DNA of 64,000 nucleotides from Novosphingobium profundi. Its GTDB lineage: Bacteria > Pseudomonadota > Alphaproteobacteria > Sphingomonadales > Sphingomonadaceae. The DNA is taken from contig NZ_JAIVLF010000006.1 of the NCBI RefSeq assembly GCF_020524485.1, forward strand, positions 124,001 through 188,000, written 5' to 3'. Below, one piece after another: positions 26,936-35,600 of this stretch. How positions within the stretch are numbered: the stretch's first letter is position 1; each line of letters begins with the position of its first letter. Position numbers and translations under genes: made by a program. Under the pieces are notes generated by a model. That model saw only the letters and a list, made by a program, of their open reading frames with translations. It had not been told where the DNA came from and searched no databases.

Positions 26936-27556
26936 GTGCCATTGTCCAAATCGCTCAAGTCGCTCGTCCTGTATTCGTGTGCCGGGTCCTGTGCCCTGCT
27001 GCTCGCGGGCTGCGATAGGCAAAGCGCACCCGACGCGCAACCGACAGCTTCGCAGGCTCCGGCAGGCGGGGGCGCAGAGGCGCCCACCGTGCCCGCAGCG
27101 CCCAGTGCCCAAGGCAAGCTGGATCGTTCGCACAAGGGCGAGCCGATGCCCGTGATCTCGCTGAGCGATCCCAGCGGGGAAAGCCTCGACCTGACTTCAC
27201 TCAAGGGCAAGCCGGTGCTGGTCAACCTGTGGGCAACCTGGTGCGCGCCATGCGTGGAGGAACTGCCCACGCTCAACACCCTGATCGGGCGCGAGGACGA
27301 CCTGGGCGTCACCGTCCTGCCGATCTCGCAGGACGCGGGCCAGCCGGGCAAGGTCGTCGAGATCCTACGCCGCCGCAAACTCGACAACGTCGAGCCCTGG
27401 ATCGACGAGGAAGCCGACCTCTCCTTCCAGTACGGCGGGAACCTGCCCGTCACGATCCTGTTCGACGCCAACGGCAAGGAAGTGTGGCGCTGGACCGGCG
27501 GCAATGACTGGACAAGTGCCGAGGCCCTGAAGCTGATCGCCGAGGCGAAGTCGTAA
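26936..27556 (+). CDS. TlpA-like thioredoxin lipoprotein
   Basis: 206 aa from a GTG at 26936 (a TTG at 26942 is also possible). The N-terminus has a signal with lipobox LLAGC ([11 protein letters not shown]), then a low-complexity linker, then a thioredoxin fold: [29 protein letters not shown] with the redox motif WCAPC. After it come [11 protein letters not shown] and the cis-Pro region [20 protein letters not shown]. Likely a periplasmic disulfide reductase, for example in cytochrome c or copper-site maturation. It is divergent from argH, almost abutting at the 5' ends. Confidence 0.88.
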   Translation: MPLSKSLKSLVLYSCAGSCALLLAGCDRQSAPDAQPTASQAPAGGGAEAPTVPAAPSAQGKLDRSHKGEPMPVISLSDPSGESLDLTSLKGKPVLVNLWATWCAPCVEELPTLNTLIGREDDLGVTVLPISQDAGQPGKVVEILRRRKLDNVEPWIDEEADLSFQYGGNLPVTILFDANGKEVWRWTGGNDWTSAEALKLIAEAKS

Positions 27557-27574
27557 GAAGACGAAGGAAAGAAT

Positions 27575-27687
27575 CCGAGGGCCATCGCCCTCGGGCTCCC
27601 CATACCGTCCACCTCGCCTTGCGCGCGCCATGGAAGCCGAGAGAGGTGAGGTCGCCCGTTTTGGGGTCAAGGGGCGATGGCCCCTTG
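27575..27687 (+). repeat. composite palindromic intergenic element, copy 4 (113 bp)
   Basis: Left hairpin 27575-27594, right hairpin 27668-27687, both with 8-bp perfect stems and loops CATC and GATG. The interior differs from copy 3 at about a third of positions, but the inner AGGTGAGGTCGCCCGTTTTGGGGT segment is identical. It begins 18 bp after the stop of the TlpA-like gene. Its right arm supplies the last codons of the truncated reading frame on the opposite strand. Confidence 0.92.
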
Positions 27688-27897
27688 AAAAAAGACCTTT
27701 TCTACTCTTCGCGTCGCAGCACGAAAAAATAGGTTCCCGGATCGCCGCGCCGTCAGGCCATCGCCACGCCAGGTGCCGAGCAGAAAGGGAAGGTCGACCG
27801 GTTCCAGCGCATCGAAGAGCGCGAAAGCCTGCTCGGGCGTGACCGATCCAGCTGCAAGGGCCTGCGAGAAATCCACGGCACATCTCTCCCATGTCAC
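27667..27897 (-). pseudogene. truncated GXWXG-family protein
   Basis: 76 aa. The N-terminal part (TPEQAFALFDALEPVDLPFLLGTWRGDGL) matches the GXWXG N-terminal domain, which is normally followed by a DUF4334 domain in proteins of about 170-190 aa. Here the similarity ends right after GTWRGDG. The frame continues through unrelated sequence and ends inside the palindromic element, whose bases encode the tail VFFQGAIAP. It looks like a 3'-truncated gene left between two inverted copies of the repeat. Confidence 0.6.
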
Positions 27898-27971
27898 TTT
27901 GTTTGTGCGCGGATCATGAATTATTTATCTAGATAAGTAAATTGAAATGAGGAAGCAGGAAGGAGGATATT

Positions 27972-28084
27972 CAAGGGGCCATCGCCCCTTGACCCCAGAA
28001 TGGGCGACCTTACCCATCCAAGCCAAGGCAGCGCGCCTAAGGTGGGCTCGACAGTTCGGGGAGCCCGAGGGCGATGGCCCTCGG
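27972..28084 (-). repeat. composite palindromic intergenic element, copy 5 (113 bp)
   Basis: Reverse orientation. Right-type hairpin CAAGGGGC-CATC-GCCCCTTG at 27972-27991 and left-type hairpin CCGAGGGC-GATG-GCCCTCGG at 28065-28084. Again exactly 113 bp. Together with copy 4 it forms an inverted pair around 284 bp of sequence holding the truncated GXWXG gene. The 91 bp up to the ada start hold the likely ada promoter. Confidence 0.92.
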
Positions 28085-28175
28085 AAAGCCTTTTCTTCCA
28101 ACACCTTCCTACCTGCACGAAATAGACGCCCGAAATCCGGCGCCACGACTACGGCCAAAGTGGTACAAGGGGGCC

Positions 28176-29264
28176 ATGCTGTTCGATCTTCCCGATGACG
28201 CGGCGCTCTATGCCGCCCTGCTCGCCCGCGATGCGCGCTTCGACGGGCAGGCCTATGTCTGCGTCTCGACGACGGGCGTGTTCTGCCGCCTGACCTGTCC
28301 CGCGCGTAAGCCCCGCCCCGAGAACTGCATTTTCCGCCCCACTATCGGGGAATGCATCGAGGCTGGCTTCCGGCCCTGCAAGCGCTGCCACCCGCTGGAA
28401 GCCGCCGCCAAGGCCGAGCCGGTGATCGAGACACTCCTGGCCGCGCTCGACCGCCAGCCCGCCCGACGCTGGAGCGAGGGTGACATCGTGGCCATGGGGC
28501 TCGATGCCTCGACCGTACGCCGCGCCTTCAAGCGCCATTTCGGCATGACCTTCCTGGAGATGGCCCGCCAGCGCCGGGTGCGCGAAGGCTTCACCACGCT
28601 CGCCGAGGGCGGCAACGTGGTCGAGGCGCAGCTGGAGGCCAGCTTTGAATCCCCCAGCGCCTTTCGCGCCGCCTTCGCGCGCCTTCTGGGCTGCGCACCG
28701 GGCGAGCTCGTCCACGGCGAGGGGCTGCTGCGCGCCAGCTGGGTCCCGACGCCGCTGGGCGACATGATCGCGGTCGCCTCCGCGCATCACCTGCACCTGC
28801 TCGAATTCGTTGACCGCAAGGGCCTGCCCGCCGAGCTGAAGAAGCTCCAGGCCGGGACCAACGCACGGATCGGCATCGGCGCGCTCGGGCCCATCGAGCA
28901 GGCCAGCCACGAGCTCTCCGCATACTTTGCGGCGCAATCAGGTACCTTCGAGACGCCTATCGCCATGGCCGGGACGCCGTTCACCCGGCAGGTCTGGGAG
29001 GCCCTTCGCACGATCCCCCCCGGCGAAACCCGCAGCTATGGCGAGCTTGCCCGCCAGATCGGACGCCCCCGCGCGGTGCGCGCGGTCGCCCGTGCCAATG
29101 GCGCGAACCAGATCGCACTGATGATCCCGTGCCACCGCGTGATCGGCGCGGACGGCTCACTCACCGGCTATGCGGGCGGCCTGTGGCGCAAGCAGCGCCT
29201 GATCGAGATCGAGCGCAGCTTGCGTGAGCAAAGGGCGGCCACTTCCCGCGACGAGGCCGCCTGA
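28176..29264 (+). CDS. ada: bifunctional Ada: methyl-responsive regulator and O6-methylguanine-DNA methyltransferase
   Basis: 362 aa from the ATG at 28176 with GGGGG just ahead. Three parts: the N-terminal zinc/methylphosphotriester domain with four cysteines (FCRLTCPARKPRPENC...RPCKRCHP), the AraC-type helix-turn-helix near residues 95-180, and the MGMT domain with the methyl-acceptor motif ALMIPCHRVIGADGSLTGYAGG. It repairs O6-methylguanine and, once methylated at the N-terminal Cys, activates the adaptive response, probably including its own gene. The end is 4 bp from the convergent chemoreceptor stop. Confidence 0.96.
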   Translation: MLFDLPDDAALYAALLARDARFDGQAYVCVSTTGVFCRLTCPARKPRPENCIFRPTIGECIEAGFRPCKRCHPLEAAAKAEPVIETLLAALDRQPARRWSEGDIVAMGLDASTVRRAFKRHFGMTFLEMARQRRVREGFTTLAEGGNVVEAQLEASFESPSAFRAAFARLLGCAPGELVHGEGLLRASWVPTPLGDMIAVASAHHLHLLEFVDRKGLPAELKKLQAGTNARIGIGALGPIEQASHELSAYFAAQSGTFETPIAMAGTPFTRQVWEALRTIPPGETRSYGELARQIGRPRAVRAVARANGANQIALMIPCHRVIGADGSLTGYAGGLWRKQRLIEIERSLREQRAATSRDEAA

Positions 29265-29268
29265 ACTC

Positions 29269-31134
29269 TCAGAACTCGGCCCAATCGTCCTGCACGGCGA
29301 GGTTGCCCTGCGTCATCGGGGCTGGCGCAGGTGACGGTGCGCGCGCCGGGCTGCGCACGGGCAGATGCTGGACATTCGCCCCGCCCATGCTGCCACGCGC
29401 GCCGGCGCCAAGATCGAAACGCCCGACGAGCTGGCCCATGCGCTGGGCTTCCTGCGCCAGGCTGCGCGAGGCGGCCGTCGATTCCTCGACCAGTGCCGCG
29501 TTCTGCTGGGTCGTGGTATCCATCTGGCCCACGACCTGATCGACCTGGCCGATGGCATTGGCCTGTTCGTTCGCCGATTCCGCGATGCGCCCGATCATGT
29601 TCGCCAGTTCCCCGGTGCGCGTGACGATCTTGCCCAGCGCCTCGCGGGTCTGACCCAGCATTTCGACGCCGTTGTGCACCTCGCCGCCGCTGGTCTGGAT
29701 GATCCCGCTGATCTCGCGCGCGGCCTCGGCCGAACGCTCGGCCAGCGCGCGCACTTCGGTCGCGACGACCGCAAAGCCCTTGCCCGCCTCGCCCGCACGC
29801 GCGGCCTCGACCCCGGCGTTGAGCGCCAGGAGGTTGGTCTGGAAGGCGATCCCGTCGATCAGGGTGACGATCTCGGCCATGCGCTGGCTGGACTTGGAGA
29901 TTGCCTCCATCGCGGTACTCGCGCGGACCATGATCTGGCTGCCATCCTCGGCCTCGCGCTCGGTCGCCTGCGCGTTGTCGCGCGCATCCTGCGCCACGCG
30001 GGCGGTGTCCGAGACCGACTCGCGCAGTTCGCGCACTGCCGCAGCCGACTGTTCGAGTGCGGCCGCCTGCGCGGTGGTGCGCCCGGCCAGATCGTCGGCG
30101 GCGCTGGCGATCTCGCCCGCGCCATTGTTGACGTTGTCCGCCGCGCCCGCGACGTCACCCAGCACACTGGCGAGGCTCGTCACGGTCTCGTTGAAGTCGA
30201 CCCGCAGACGCTCGTAATCTTGCGGGAAGCGCGTGGTGATCGCGCAATCGAGCTTGCCGCCCTTCAGCGCTTCGAGCCCTCCAGCCAGTTCTTCGACGAC
30301 GACCCGCTGGGACTCGGCCGCCTCTTCGGCGCGCTTGCGGGCGCGCTCGGCAACGGCCTCCTTGATGGCCTCGAGCGCGCGGGCGATCGCGCCGATTTCG
30401 TCGCGTCCCTCGCGCCCGGGCACCGCGCGCTCGAGGTCGCCGCGCGCCATGTCCTCCATCGCGCGCGTCAGCCCGGCGAGCGGGCGCACCACGCGGTTGG
30501 TCATCACCACCAGGACGAGGACGCAGGCCGCGCCGATCAGGACCAGCAGTCCCACGATCCAGTTGAAGGAGCTCGCGACCGTCGCCTTGCCTTCTTCGCC
30601 CGCGGCGTTGCCGATCTCCACGTTGTAGGCGAATTCCTCCTTCACCAGCGAATCGAGACGGTAACCCAGCGGCTTCAAGTCCCGGTTGTAGAGCCCGGTC
30701 GCCTCTTCGGTGCGCAGACCCATCGAAGCCGAGCGCACCGCCTGCACTTCGTTCTTCCATTCGCTCCAGGTTGCCGTGAACTGGTTGAAGAGCTTTTCCT
30801 CCTCGGCATCGGACACCAGGTTCTTGTAGCTGGAGATCCGCGCATCGGTTTCCTTGAGCGTCGTTGCTAGCTCCTCGTCGATACGCCGCGTCTCGCTGCG
30901 CGTGTCGGCCAGGATGTGCTGCGAGATGAGGATGCGCGCCTGCGCCTGGTGCTGCGCGACCTCGCCCAGGACCGACAGGCTGGGCACGGTGTTGTCCGAG
31001 GAATAGGACAGGCTCTCGCCCAGCCCATCGATGAAGCGCAGCGCCATCGCCCCGCTCACAAGCGCCAGCGCGCCGATCAGCAGCGTCGTCACCAGAGTGA
31101 CCGTCCGAATCTTGAGATTGCCCAGCAGTACCAT
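29269..31134 (-). CDS. methyl-accepting chemotaxis protein
   Basis: 621 aa. Membrane helix 1 at about residues 12-32, a periplasmic four-helix-bundle-type sensor (about 33-185), membrane helix 2 at about 187-210 ([22 protein letters not shown]), then HAMP and a long coiled-coil signalling domain. The hairpin tip reads [43 protein letters not shown]. The last residues DDWAEF look like the CheR/CheB-tethering pentapeptide of high-abundance receptors. Ligand unknown; no che genes are nearby. Confidence 0.93.
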   Translation of the reverse strand: MVLLGNLKIRTVTLVTTLLIGALALVSGAMALRFIDGLGESLSYSSDNTVPSLSVLGEVAQHQAQARILISQHILADTRSETRRIDEELATTLKETDARISSYKNLVSDAEEEKLFNQFTATWSEWKNEVQAVRSASMGLRTEEATGLYNRDLKPLGYRLDSLVKEEFAYNVEIGNAAGEEGKATVASSFNWIVGLLVLIGAACVLVLVVMTNRVVRPLAGLTRAMEDMARGDLERAVPGREGRDEIGAIARALEAIKEAVAERARKRAEEAAESQRVVVEELAGGLEALKGGKLDCAITTRFPQDYERLRVDFNETVTSLASVLGDVAGAADNVNNGAGEIASAADDLAGRTTAQAAALEQSAAAVRELRESVSDTARVAQDARDNAQATEREAEDGSQIMVRASTAMEAISKSSQRMAEIVTLIDGIAFQTNLLALNAGVEAARAGEAGKGFAVVATEVRALAERSAEAAREISGIIQTSGGEVHNGVEMLGQTREALGKIVTRTGELANMIGRIAESANEQANAIGQVDQVVGQMDTTTQQNAALVEESTAASRSLAQEAQRMGQLVGRFDLGAGARGSMGGANVQHLPVRSPARAPSPAPAPMTQGNLAVQDDWAEF

Positions 31135-31327
31135 CGCGATGTCCGTCTTCCCGCCACGCCCTGTCGTGGCCCCGGCGCGGGTACCACGCGCCCTCGAACA
31201 AAGCCCTGAAGGCTCCCCCCCGCAGGAATACGCAAGCCTCGATGACGCCCCGAGCCCCCGCGAACCCGGCCCCGCCGCAAAACCCCATTGACCAAACGAC
31301 CAAACCGGTGCAATCGAGCTTCCCTTC

Positions 31328-31401
31328 GCGGGTGTAGCTCAATGGTAGAGCAGCAGCTTCCCAAGCTGACGACGAGGGTTCGATTCCCTTCACCCGCTCC
31401 A
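31328..31401 (+). tRNA. tRNA-Gly (anticodon CCC)
   Basis: Clear cloverleaf: acceptor GCGGGTG pairs with CACCCGC, the D arm is GCTC-AATGGTA-GAGC, the anticodon stem GCAGC/GCTG(A) has loop TTCCCAA (anticodon CCC), and the T arm is GAGGG-TTCGATT-CCCTT. The CCA end is encoded (31399-31401). Its 3' end is the attachment site of the genomic island that follows. Confidence 0.95.
31384..31401 (+). other. attL of the genomic island (tRNA-Gly 3' end)
   Basis: TTCCCTTCACCCGCTCCA at the 3' end of the tRNA recurs at 52995-53011 with one C missing. The integrase gene begins 197 bp away. Islands with this type of tyrosine integrase normally use tRNA 3' ends as attB. Confidence 0.7.
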
Positions 31402-31434
31402 TCCCCCCTTCAAAAATCATCCGAAGAATGGTAT

Positions 31435-31459
31435 AAAAGCCCGGAAATCCGGGGCTTTT
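31435..31459 (+). terminator. terminator-like hairpin downstream of tRNA-Gly
   Basis: AAAAGCCCGG (31435-31444) can pair with CCGGGGCTTTT (31449-31459) around an AAAT loop, with one bulged base. The stem ends in CTTTTG. It may end the tRNA transcript or separate it from the integrase gene. The remainder of 31402-31598 holds short G-rich direct repeats and no gene. Confidence 0.6.
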
Positions 31460-31598
31460 GCGCTCCGCTTCGTCCGGATTTGACCGCCCTTTTCCACCTG
31501 CATCCAGGAAATTTTGGGGGTACTTTGGGGTTTCGTCGTCTGGGCCAGTGAGAGAGACCCCCATCGTGGGGGACTCGTAACGGGAAAGGCGCTGAAAT

Positions 31599-32828
31599 AT
31601 GCCACTTACCGACATTGCGATCCGAAACGCGAAGCCCCGAGAGAAGCCCTACAAGCTGGGCGACGCGCTTGGCCTTTTCCTGCTGGTGAAACCGACAGGG
31701 GGAAAGCTCTGGCGCGTGAAGTATCGCATCCACGGCAAGGAAAAGGCGCTCGCGATCGGCACCTATCCAACCGTCGGCCTGGCCGAAGCCCGCCGCCGCC
31801 GCGACAGTGCGCGTGAGCTGGTCTTCGACGGGCGCGATCCTTCGATAGAAAAGCGGCGTGACAAGATGCGCGCGGAAATGGCCTCGGCCACGACGTTCAC
31901 CTCCGTCGCCGAGGAGTATTGTGCCAAGCGCAAACGCGATGGCGCCAAGGCTTGGGCACCCGCGACGGCCAACCGCAGTGAGTACCTTCTCTCGCTGCTA
32001 CGCGGCTCGATCGGAGACATGCCGATAGCCGATATCCAACCAATAGACGTTTTGACCGCCGTTCGCAGAATCGAGAAGAAGGGGCAGCTGGAAAGCGCGC
32101 GTCGCACGCTCCAACTTGCTGGCGCTGTCTTCCGCTACGCGGTCGCCACCGCCCGTATTCCTTCCGATCCGACCCGCGACCTTCGTGGCGCGCTAACCAC
32201 GCCCACGGTCACCCACTATGGCGCGATCATCGACCCGGAGCGCGTTGGGGAACTGCTGCGGGCGATTGAAGGCTATGAAGGTCAGCCCATGACCAAACTG
32301 GCGATGCAGTTGGCGCCCCATGTCTTCGTCCGCCCTGGCGAGTTGCGCCACGCCGAATGGTCAGAGTTCGACTTCGATGGTGCACTCTGGAGGATCCCCG
32401 CCGCGAAGACGAAGATGCGAAAAGACCATCTGGTCCCGCTTTCTCGCCAGAGCCTCGCCCTGCTTGAAGACGCCAAGGCGCTGACGGGGCCGGAAGGGTA
32501 CGTGTTTCCTTCCATCCGGTCGCGTCGCCGACCTATGAGCGACAACACGATCAACGCTGGCTTGCGCCGTCTCGGCTACGCCAGCGATGAAATGACCGCC
32601 CATGGTTTCAGGGCTATGGCGTCCACCCTGCTCAATGAAAGCGGCAAGTGGCATCCCGACGCCATCGAACGTGCGCTGGCGCATGGGGACCGCGACAAGG
32701 TCCGGGCGGCATATCACCGTGGCGCTCACTGGAAGGAACGGGTCGAGATGGCGCAATGGTGGAGCGATTATCTCGATGAAAGGCGCGATGACGGCCAGCC
32801 CAAGCGGGTGTCCAAAAGTCGCATATAG
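31599..32828 (+). CDS. tyrosine recombinase integrase (P4-type, DUF4102 arm-binding domain)
   Basis: 409 aa. The N-terminus MPLTDIAIRNAKPREKPYKLGDALGLFLLV is the DUF4102 arm-type domain. A SAM-like core-binding domain follows at about 95-190, then the catalytic domain with Arg in VRPGELRHAEW, H-x-x-R in MTAHGFRAMAST and the nucleophile Tyr in RAAYHRGAHWKERV. It should drive insertion into and excision from the tRNA-Gly site. It is transcribed away from the tRNA and starts 197 bp from it. Confidence 0.95.
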   Translation: MPLTDIAIRNAKPREKPYKLGDALGLFLLVKPTGGKLWRVKYRIHGKEKALAIGTYPTVGLAEARRRRDSARELVFDGRDPSIEKRRDKMRAEMASATTFTSVAEEYCAKRKRDGAKAWAPATANRSEYLLSLLRGSIGDMPIADIQPIDVLTAVRRIEKKGQLESARRTLQLAGAVFRYAVATARIPSDPTRDLRGALTTPTVTHYGAIIDPERVGELLRAIEGYEGQPMTKLAMQLAPHVFVRPGELRHAEWSEFDFDGALWRIPAAKTKMRKDHLVPLSRQSLALLEDAKALTGPEGYVFPSIRSRRRPMSDNTINAGLRRLGYASDEMTAHGFRAMASTLLNESGKWHPDAIERALAHGDRDKVRAAYHRGAHWKERVEMAQWWSDYLDERRDDGQPKRVSKSRI

Positions 32829-32895
32829 GTTCCGTACATCTGAGCGCGCGCGACGCGATTCAACGAAACAGACCTTCCACTGAGAGAAGTCCGTG

Positions 32896-33612
32896 TCAGG
32901 CGCGGAGATCACCGCCGAACAGGTCATCTCCAAGATCGCGCGGGGGCTGCTTGCGCCGCTCTTTACGGGTCACCCCTTCGGCCGTGAGTATATCATGCGC
33001 GTCGACAAATCGCTGAAAGAACGCCTCCATTTCCCCCGATTCCAGAAGGGAAAGGTCCGCAAGGGTGTACGGCTTGATACTGCGTTCTTTACATCCTTCA
33101 GGAGCGCTCAGATCGAGCAAAAGCAAATCTGCGTCGCTCAGCTGATCGACTGCGAAGAGCGACATGATCGTACTGGCGATCATCCGCAAGCCATCGCGAC
33201 CAGGCACGTGACCCCGCCGGGGCTGAAGGTAGAAAAGAGTGGTCCTGCCATTCTCGCGAAAGAAAAACAGAGGATCGACGGTAATCGCGAAGTCAGGACG
33301 CAGATTGAGTTTCTGCGGTGAAAGGACGTGGCACAGGAGATCTCCGCGCCCCTGCGCGGCATCCCAGATCAATCCTCCAACTTCCTCGTTGTATGGCCGC
33401 CCCAATTTGTTGCCGGTGGAACCACAGGCGCGAACAGCTGCCTGGCGCGAAATGGAGGAACTGAATACAGTTCGCGCCACCCGCTTGGCTGGGCTGTAGC
33501 CCCAGACAGCTCCGGTTGTGCGGTAGTAGCGCCTAAGGTTGGCAGCTGTCGTTTCGACGTTATGACCAGTTAACCTGACCACGTCTTGAAGTGGGGGAAT
33601 CGGTAAAGCCAT
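32896..33612 (-). CDS. unknown protein paired with a Panacea-domain gene (candidate toxin or effector)
   Basis: 238 aa, no family recognised. It opens MALPIPPLQDVVRLTGHNVETTAANLRRYYRTTGAVWGYSP. The middle has DFAITVDPLFFFRENGRTTLFYLQPRRG and then PGRDGLRMIASTIMSLFAVDQLSDADLLLLDLSAPEG. The alternation of charged residues on hydrophobic strands (DFAITVD ... TLFYLQPR) resembles a restriction-nuclease-like core, but I cannot confirm a catalytic set. It starts 44 bp after the Panacea gene stop, in the same direction, so the two form a bicistron. Panacea proteins are antitoxins for many unrelated toxins, which makes this a candidate partner; that is inference. Confidence 0.6.
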   Translation of the reverse strand: MALPIPPLQDVVRLTGHNVETTAANLRRYYRTTGAVWGYSPAKRVARTVFSSSISRQAAVRACGSTGNKLGRPYNEEVGGLIWDAAQGRGDLLCHVLSPQKLNLRPDFAITVDPLFFFRENGRTTLFYLQPRRGHVPGRDGLRMIASTIMSLFAVDQLSDADLLLLDLSAPEGCKERSIKPYTLADLSLLESGEMEAFFQRFVDAHDILTAEGVTRKERRKQPPRDLGDDLFGGDLRA

Positions 33613-33656
33613 GAACGGATCTTTACCATTATGTGCGCAGTGAACAAAGGCGGCTG

Positions 33657-34157
33657 CTACTGCACAGTTGCCGTTTTCCCCTGCTCAATGAAATGACGGC
33701 GAATGGACTCATTCGAGATTTCCATGTTCAACCGGACCTTGCCGTCTCCGGCATTCCATACCCTATCCCATGGCCCTCCAGGCACATGGGTGAGATCGGA
33801 CAGCTCAAAGGCGCCAAAACCCGAGTAATACCGCAAGATGGAGCGGAGCAACTTCTCGGTTTCAGCAGAGAAGTCTGCCCGTGCTTCCGTGACCTCGCCC
33901 GTATCCAGGTCCATCATGGTTGCACGGCTGGTGATCGGCCCTGCTCCGTAAACCTTGAAGCTGTCGTATACGGCCTTGATGACGGGCCCGTATTCCCAAG
34001 CTTCAATGCGATTCGAAATCAGCGGCGTATCGAACGAGGCCAAGTGCCAGCCGTGAGCAAAGTAGATGTGTTTGAGTATGCCCATGTTAGTGAGCACCAC
34101 TCCGCGATCCTCTGCGCAGTCCAGTAGATAGTTGGCAACTTGTCTGGCGTCGTACAT
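33657..34157 (-). CDS. Panacea-domain (SocA-like/DUF4065) protein, putative antitoxin
   Basis: 166 aa. The N-terminal MYDARQVANYLLDCAEDRGVVLTNMGILKHIYFAHGWHLA followed by EAWEYGPVIKAVYDSFKVYG is the SocA/Panacea signature (helical bundle with the WxxGPVxxxxY core). Proteins of this group act as antitoxins, for example SocA of Caulobacter as a ClpXP adaptor and PanA in many hyperpromiscuous toxin pairs. First gene of the bicistron with the unknown 238-aa protein; the promoter is upstream at 34158 and beyond. Confidence 0.85.
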   Translation of the reverse strand: MYDARQVANYLLDCAEDRGVVLTNMGILKHIYFAHGWHLASFDTPLISNRIEAWEYGPVIKAVYDSFKVYGAGPITSRATMMDLDTGEVTEARADFSAETEKLLRSILRYYSGFGAFELSDLTHVPGGPWDRVWNAGDGKVRLNMEISNESIRRHFIEQGKTATVQ

Positions 34158-34712
34158 TGCTATCTCATGAGCTCTTCATTGGCCCGTGCGCGGCTGCCGG
34201 TACAGATGAAGAGGGTTCCGCGCAATCGAAGCTATCACCGGTCCGCTGGCGATACGAGCAGGCATACGCCGCTTGCGGAAATGAAGCCGTGGGCTTGAGC
34301 TCCAGCTCGTTGTTTTTTGATCCTTTGAAGCACTGACTGACCCGCGCCTATGGCACGGCCGGGCTCTATTTCGCTGTCGCTCAACCGAGCCACCGGCTAC
34401 GCCGCCGTCTCGTCGGCAGAGCCGTGACGATCCCTGTCAGGGCGGGATGCGGCTTGCATCCCTTCAGCGGTCGCCGCGCTGACCCGCGCGGCGGCGTTGG
34501 CCTTTGTCGGCTCCAAGGTGACGGGGGGCGTCGCTGCCCGATAGCCCCGCCTCGACGGGGCGCAACCCGGCCGCTGCGCTCTCGGGTCCTTCACGTTGTT
34601 ACGGCCTTGCAGGTGCGCCCCGCCTTTTGCCGGCGGGGCTGCTGGTTCGCTCCTGCCGCCCCCCGCCACCCTGGCGCCGGTCAATGGCGGTTGAAGGAAG
34701 GAGTGAAGGAGC
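34158..34712 (+). promoter_or_regulatory. 555-bp structured non-coding leader upstream of ardC
   Basis: No gene is supported here. Several strong hairpins are visible: GGGATGC-GGCTT-GCATCCC (34444-34462), GCCCCGCC-TTTTGCC-GGCGGGGC (34617-34639) and shorter GC stems between them. AAGGAAGGAGTGAAGGAG before 34713 is the ardC ribosome site. The left half also contains the Panacea-gene promoter. A structured leader would fit single-stranded (zygotic) promoters known for anti-restriction genes on mobile elements, but that is a guess. Confidence 0.4.
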
Positions 34713-35600
34713 ATGGCCAAGGACAATCGTCAGAGCCTCTATGGAGAAGTCACGAGCCGGATCATTGCCGAACTGGAGGAAGGCCGCGTGCCGTGGGTGC
34801 AGCCGTGGGACGCGGCGCGGTGCCCGGTGACGATGCCGCACAACGGGCTAACCGGGCGCATCTACAGCGGCATAAACGTGCTGATCCTGTGGGCGGCCGG
34901 GATCGGGGGCGGCTATTCCTCGCAGCGCTGGCTTACCTACAAGCAGGCCGAGAAGGCAGGCGGCAACGTCAAGCGCGGGGAGAAGGGAACGGTCATTTGT
35001 TACGCGGATCGTTTCACACCCAAGGACGAGGCGCAAAAGGCCCGGAGCGAGGACCGCGACCCGCGCACCGTGGCGTTCCTCAAGCGGTTTACGGTCTTCA
35101 ATCTCGACCAGTGCGAAGGGCTTCCTATCGAGGACGGGGCGGCCGCGAGCGTGCCTGATCCGGTCATGACGCGGATCGAGGCCGACCGGATCATCACGCT
35201 GTCAGGCGCGGACTTTCGGATTGGTGGGCGCGAGGCTTACTATGCCCCGGCCGAAGACTTCGTGATGGTGCCGCCACAGGTCGCTTTCCCCGATCCGATC
35301 AACTGGTACCGCACCGCGCTGCACGAACTGGGGCATTGGACCGGGCATTCTACCCGCCTCAACCGGGACCAGTCGGGCCGTTATCGCTCCGCGAAGTATG
35401 GCCGGGAGGAACTGGTCGCCGAGATGACCAGCGCCTTTGTCTGTGCCTCCTTGGGGATCGCGCCAAGCGTGCGGCATTCCGACTATATCGGTGCGTGGCT
35501 TGCCGTGTTGCGCGAGGACGAAAAGGCGATCTTTCGCGCGGCCAGTGCCGCCAGCAAGGCCGCCGATTACCTCCTTGCCTTCGGGGAGGAGGCGGCATGA
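34713..35600 (+). CDS. ArdC-like anti-restriction protein (ssDNA-binding plus zincin)
   Basis: 295 aa, close to the usual 297 of ArdC. The N-terminal domain (residues about 7-125: YGEVTSRIIAELEEGRVPWVQPW...GRIYSGINVLIL) binds single-stranded DNA. The C-terminal half is a zinc metallopeptidase-like domain with HELGHWTGH and the distant Glu in EELVAEMTSAFVCASLG. ArdC protects incoming conjugated DNA from restriction endonucleases. It overlaps the next gene by 4 bp (ATGA). GC-rich and similar in codon use to the chromosome. Confidence 0.93.
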   Translation: MAKDNRQSLYGEVTSRIIAELEEGRVPWVQPWDAARCPVTMPHNGLTGRIYSGINVLILWAAGIGGGYSSQRWLTYKQAEKAGGNVKRGEKGTVICYADRFTPKDEAQKARSEDRDPRTVAFLKRFTVFNLDQCEGLPIEDGAAASVPDPVMTRIEADRIITLSGADFRIGGREAYYAPAEDFVMVPPQVAFPDPINWYRTALHELGHWTGHSTRLNRDQSGRYRSAKYGREELVAEMTSAFVCASLGIAPSVRHSDYIGAWLAVLREDEKAIFRAASAASKAADYLLAFGEEAA

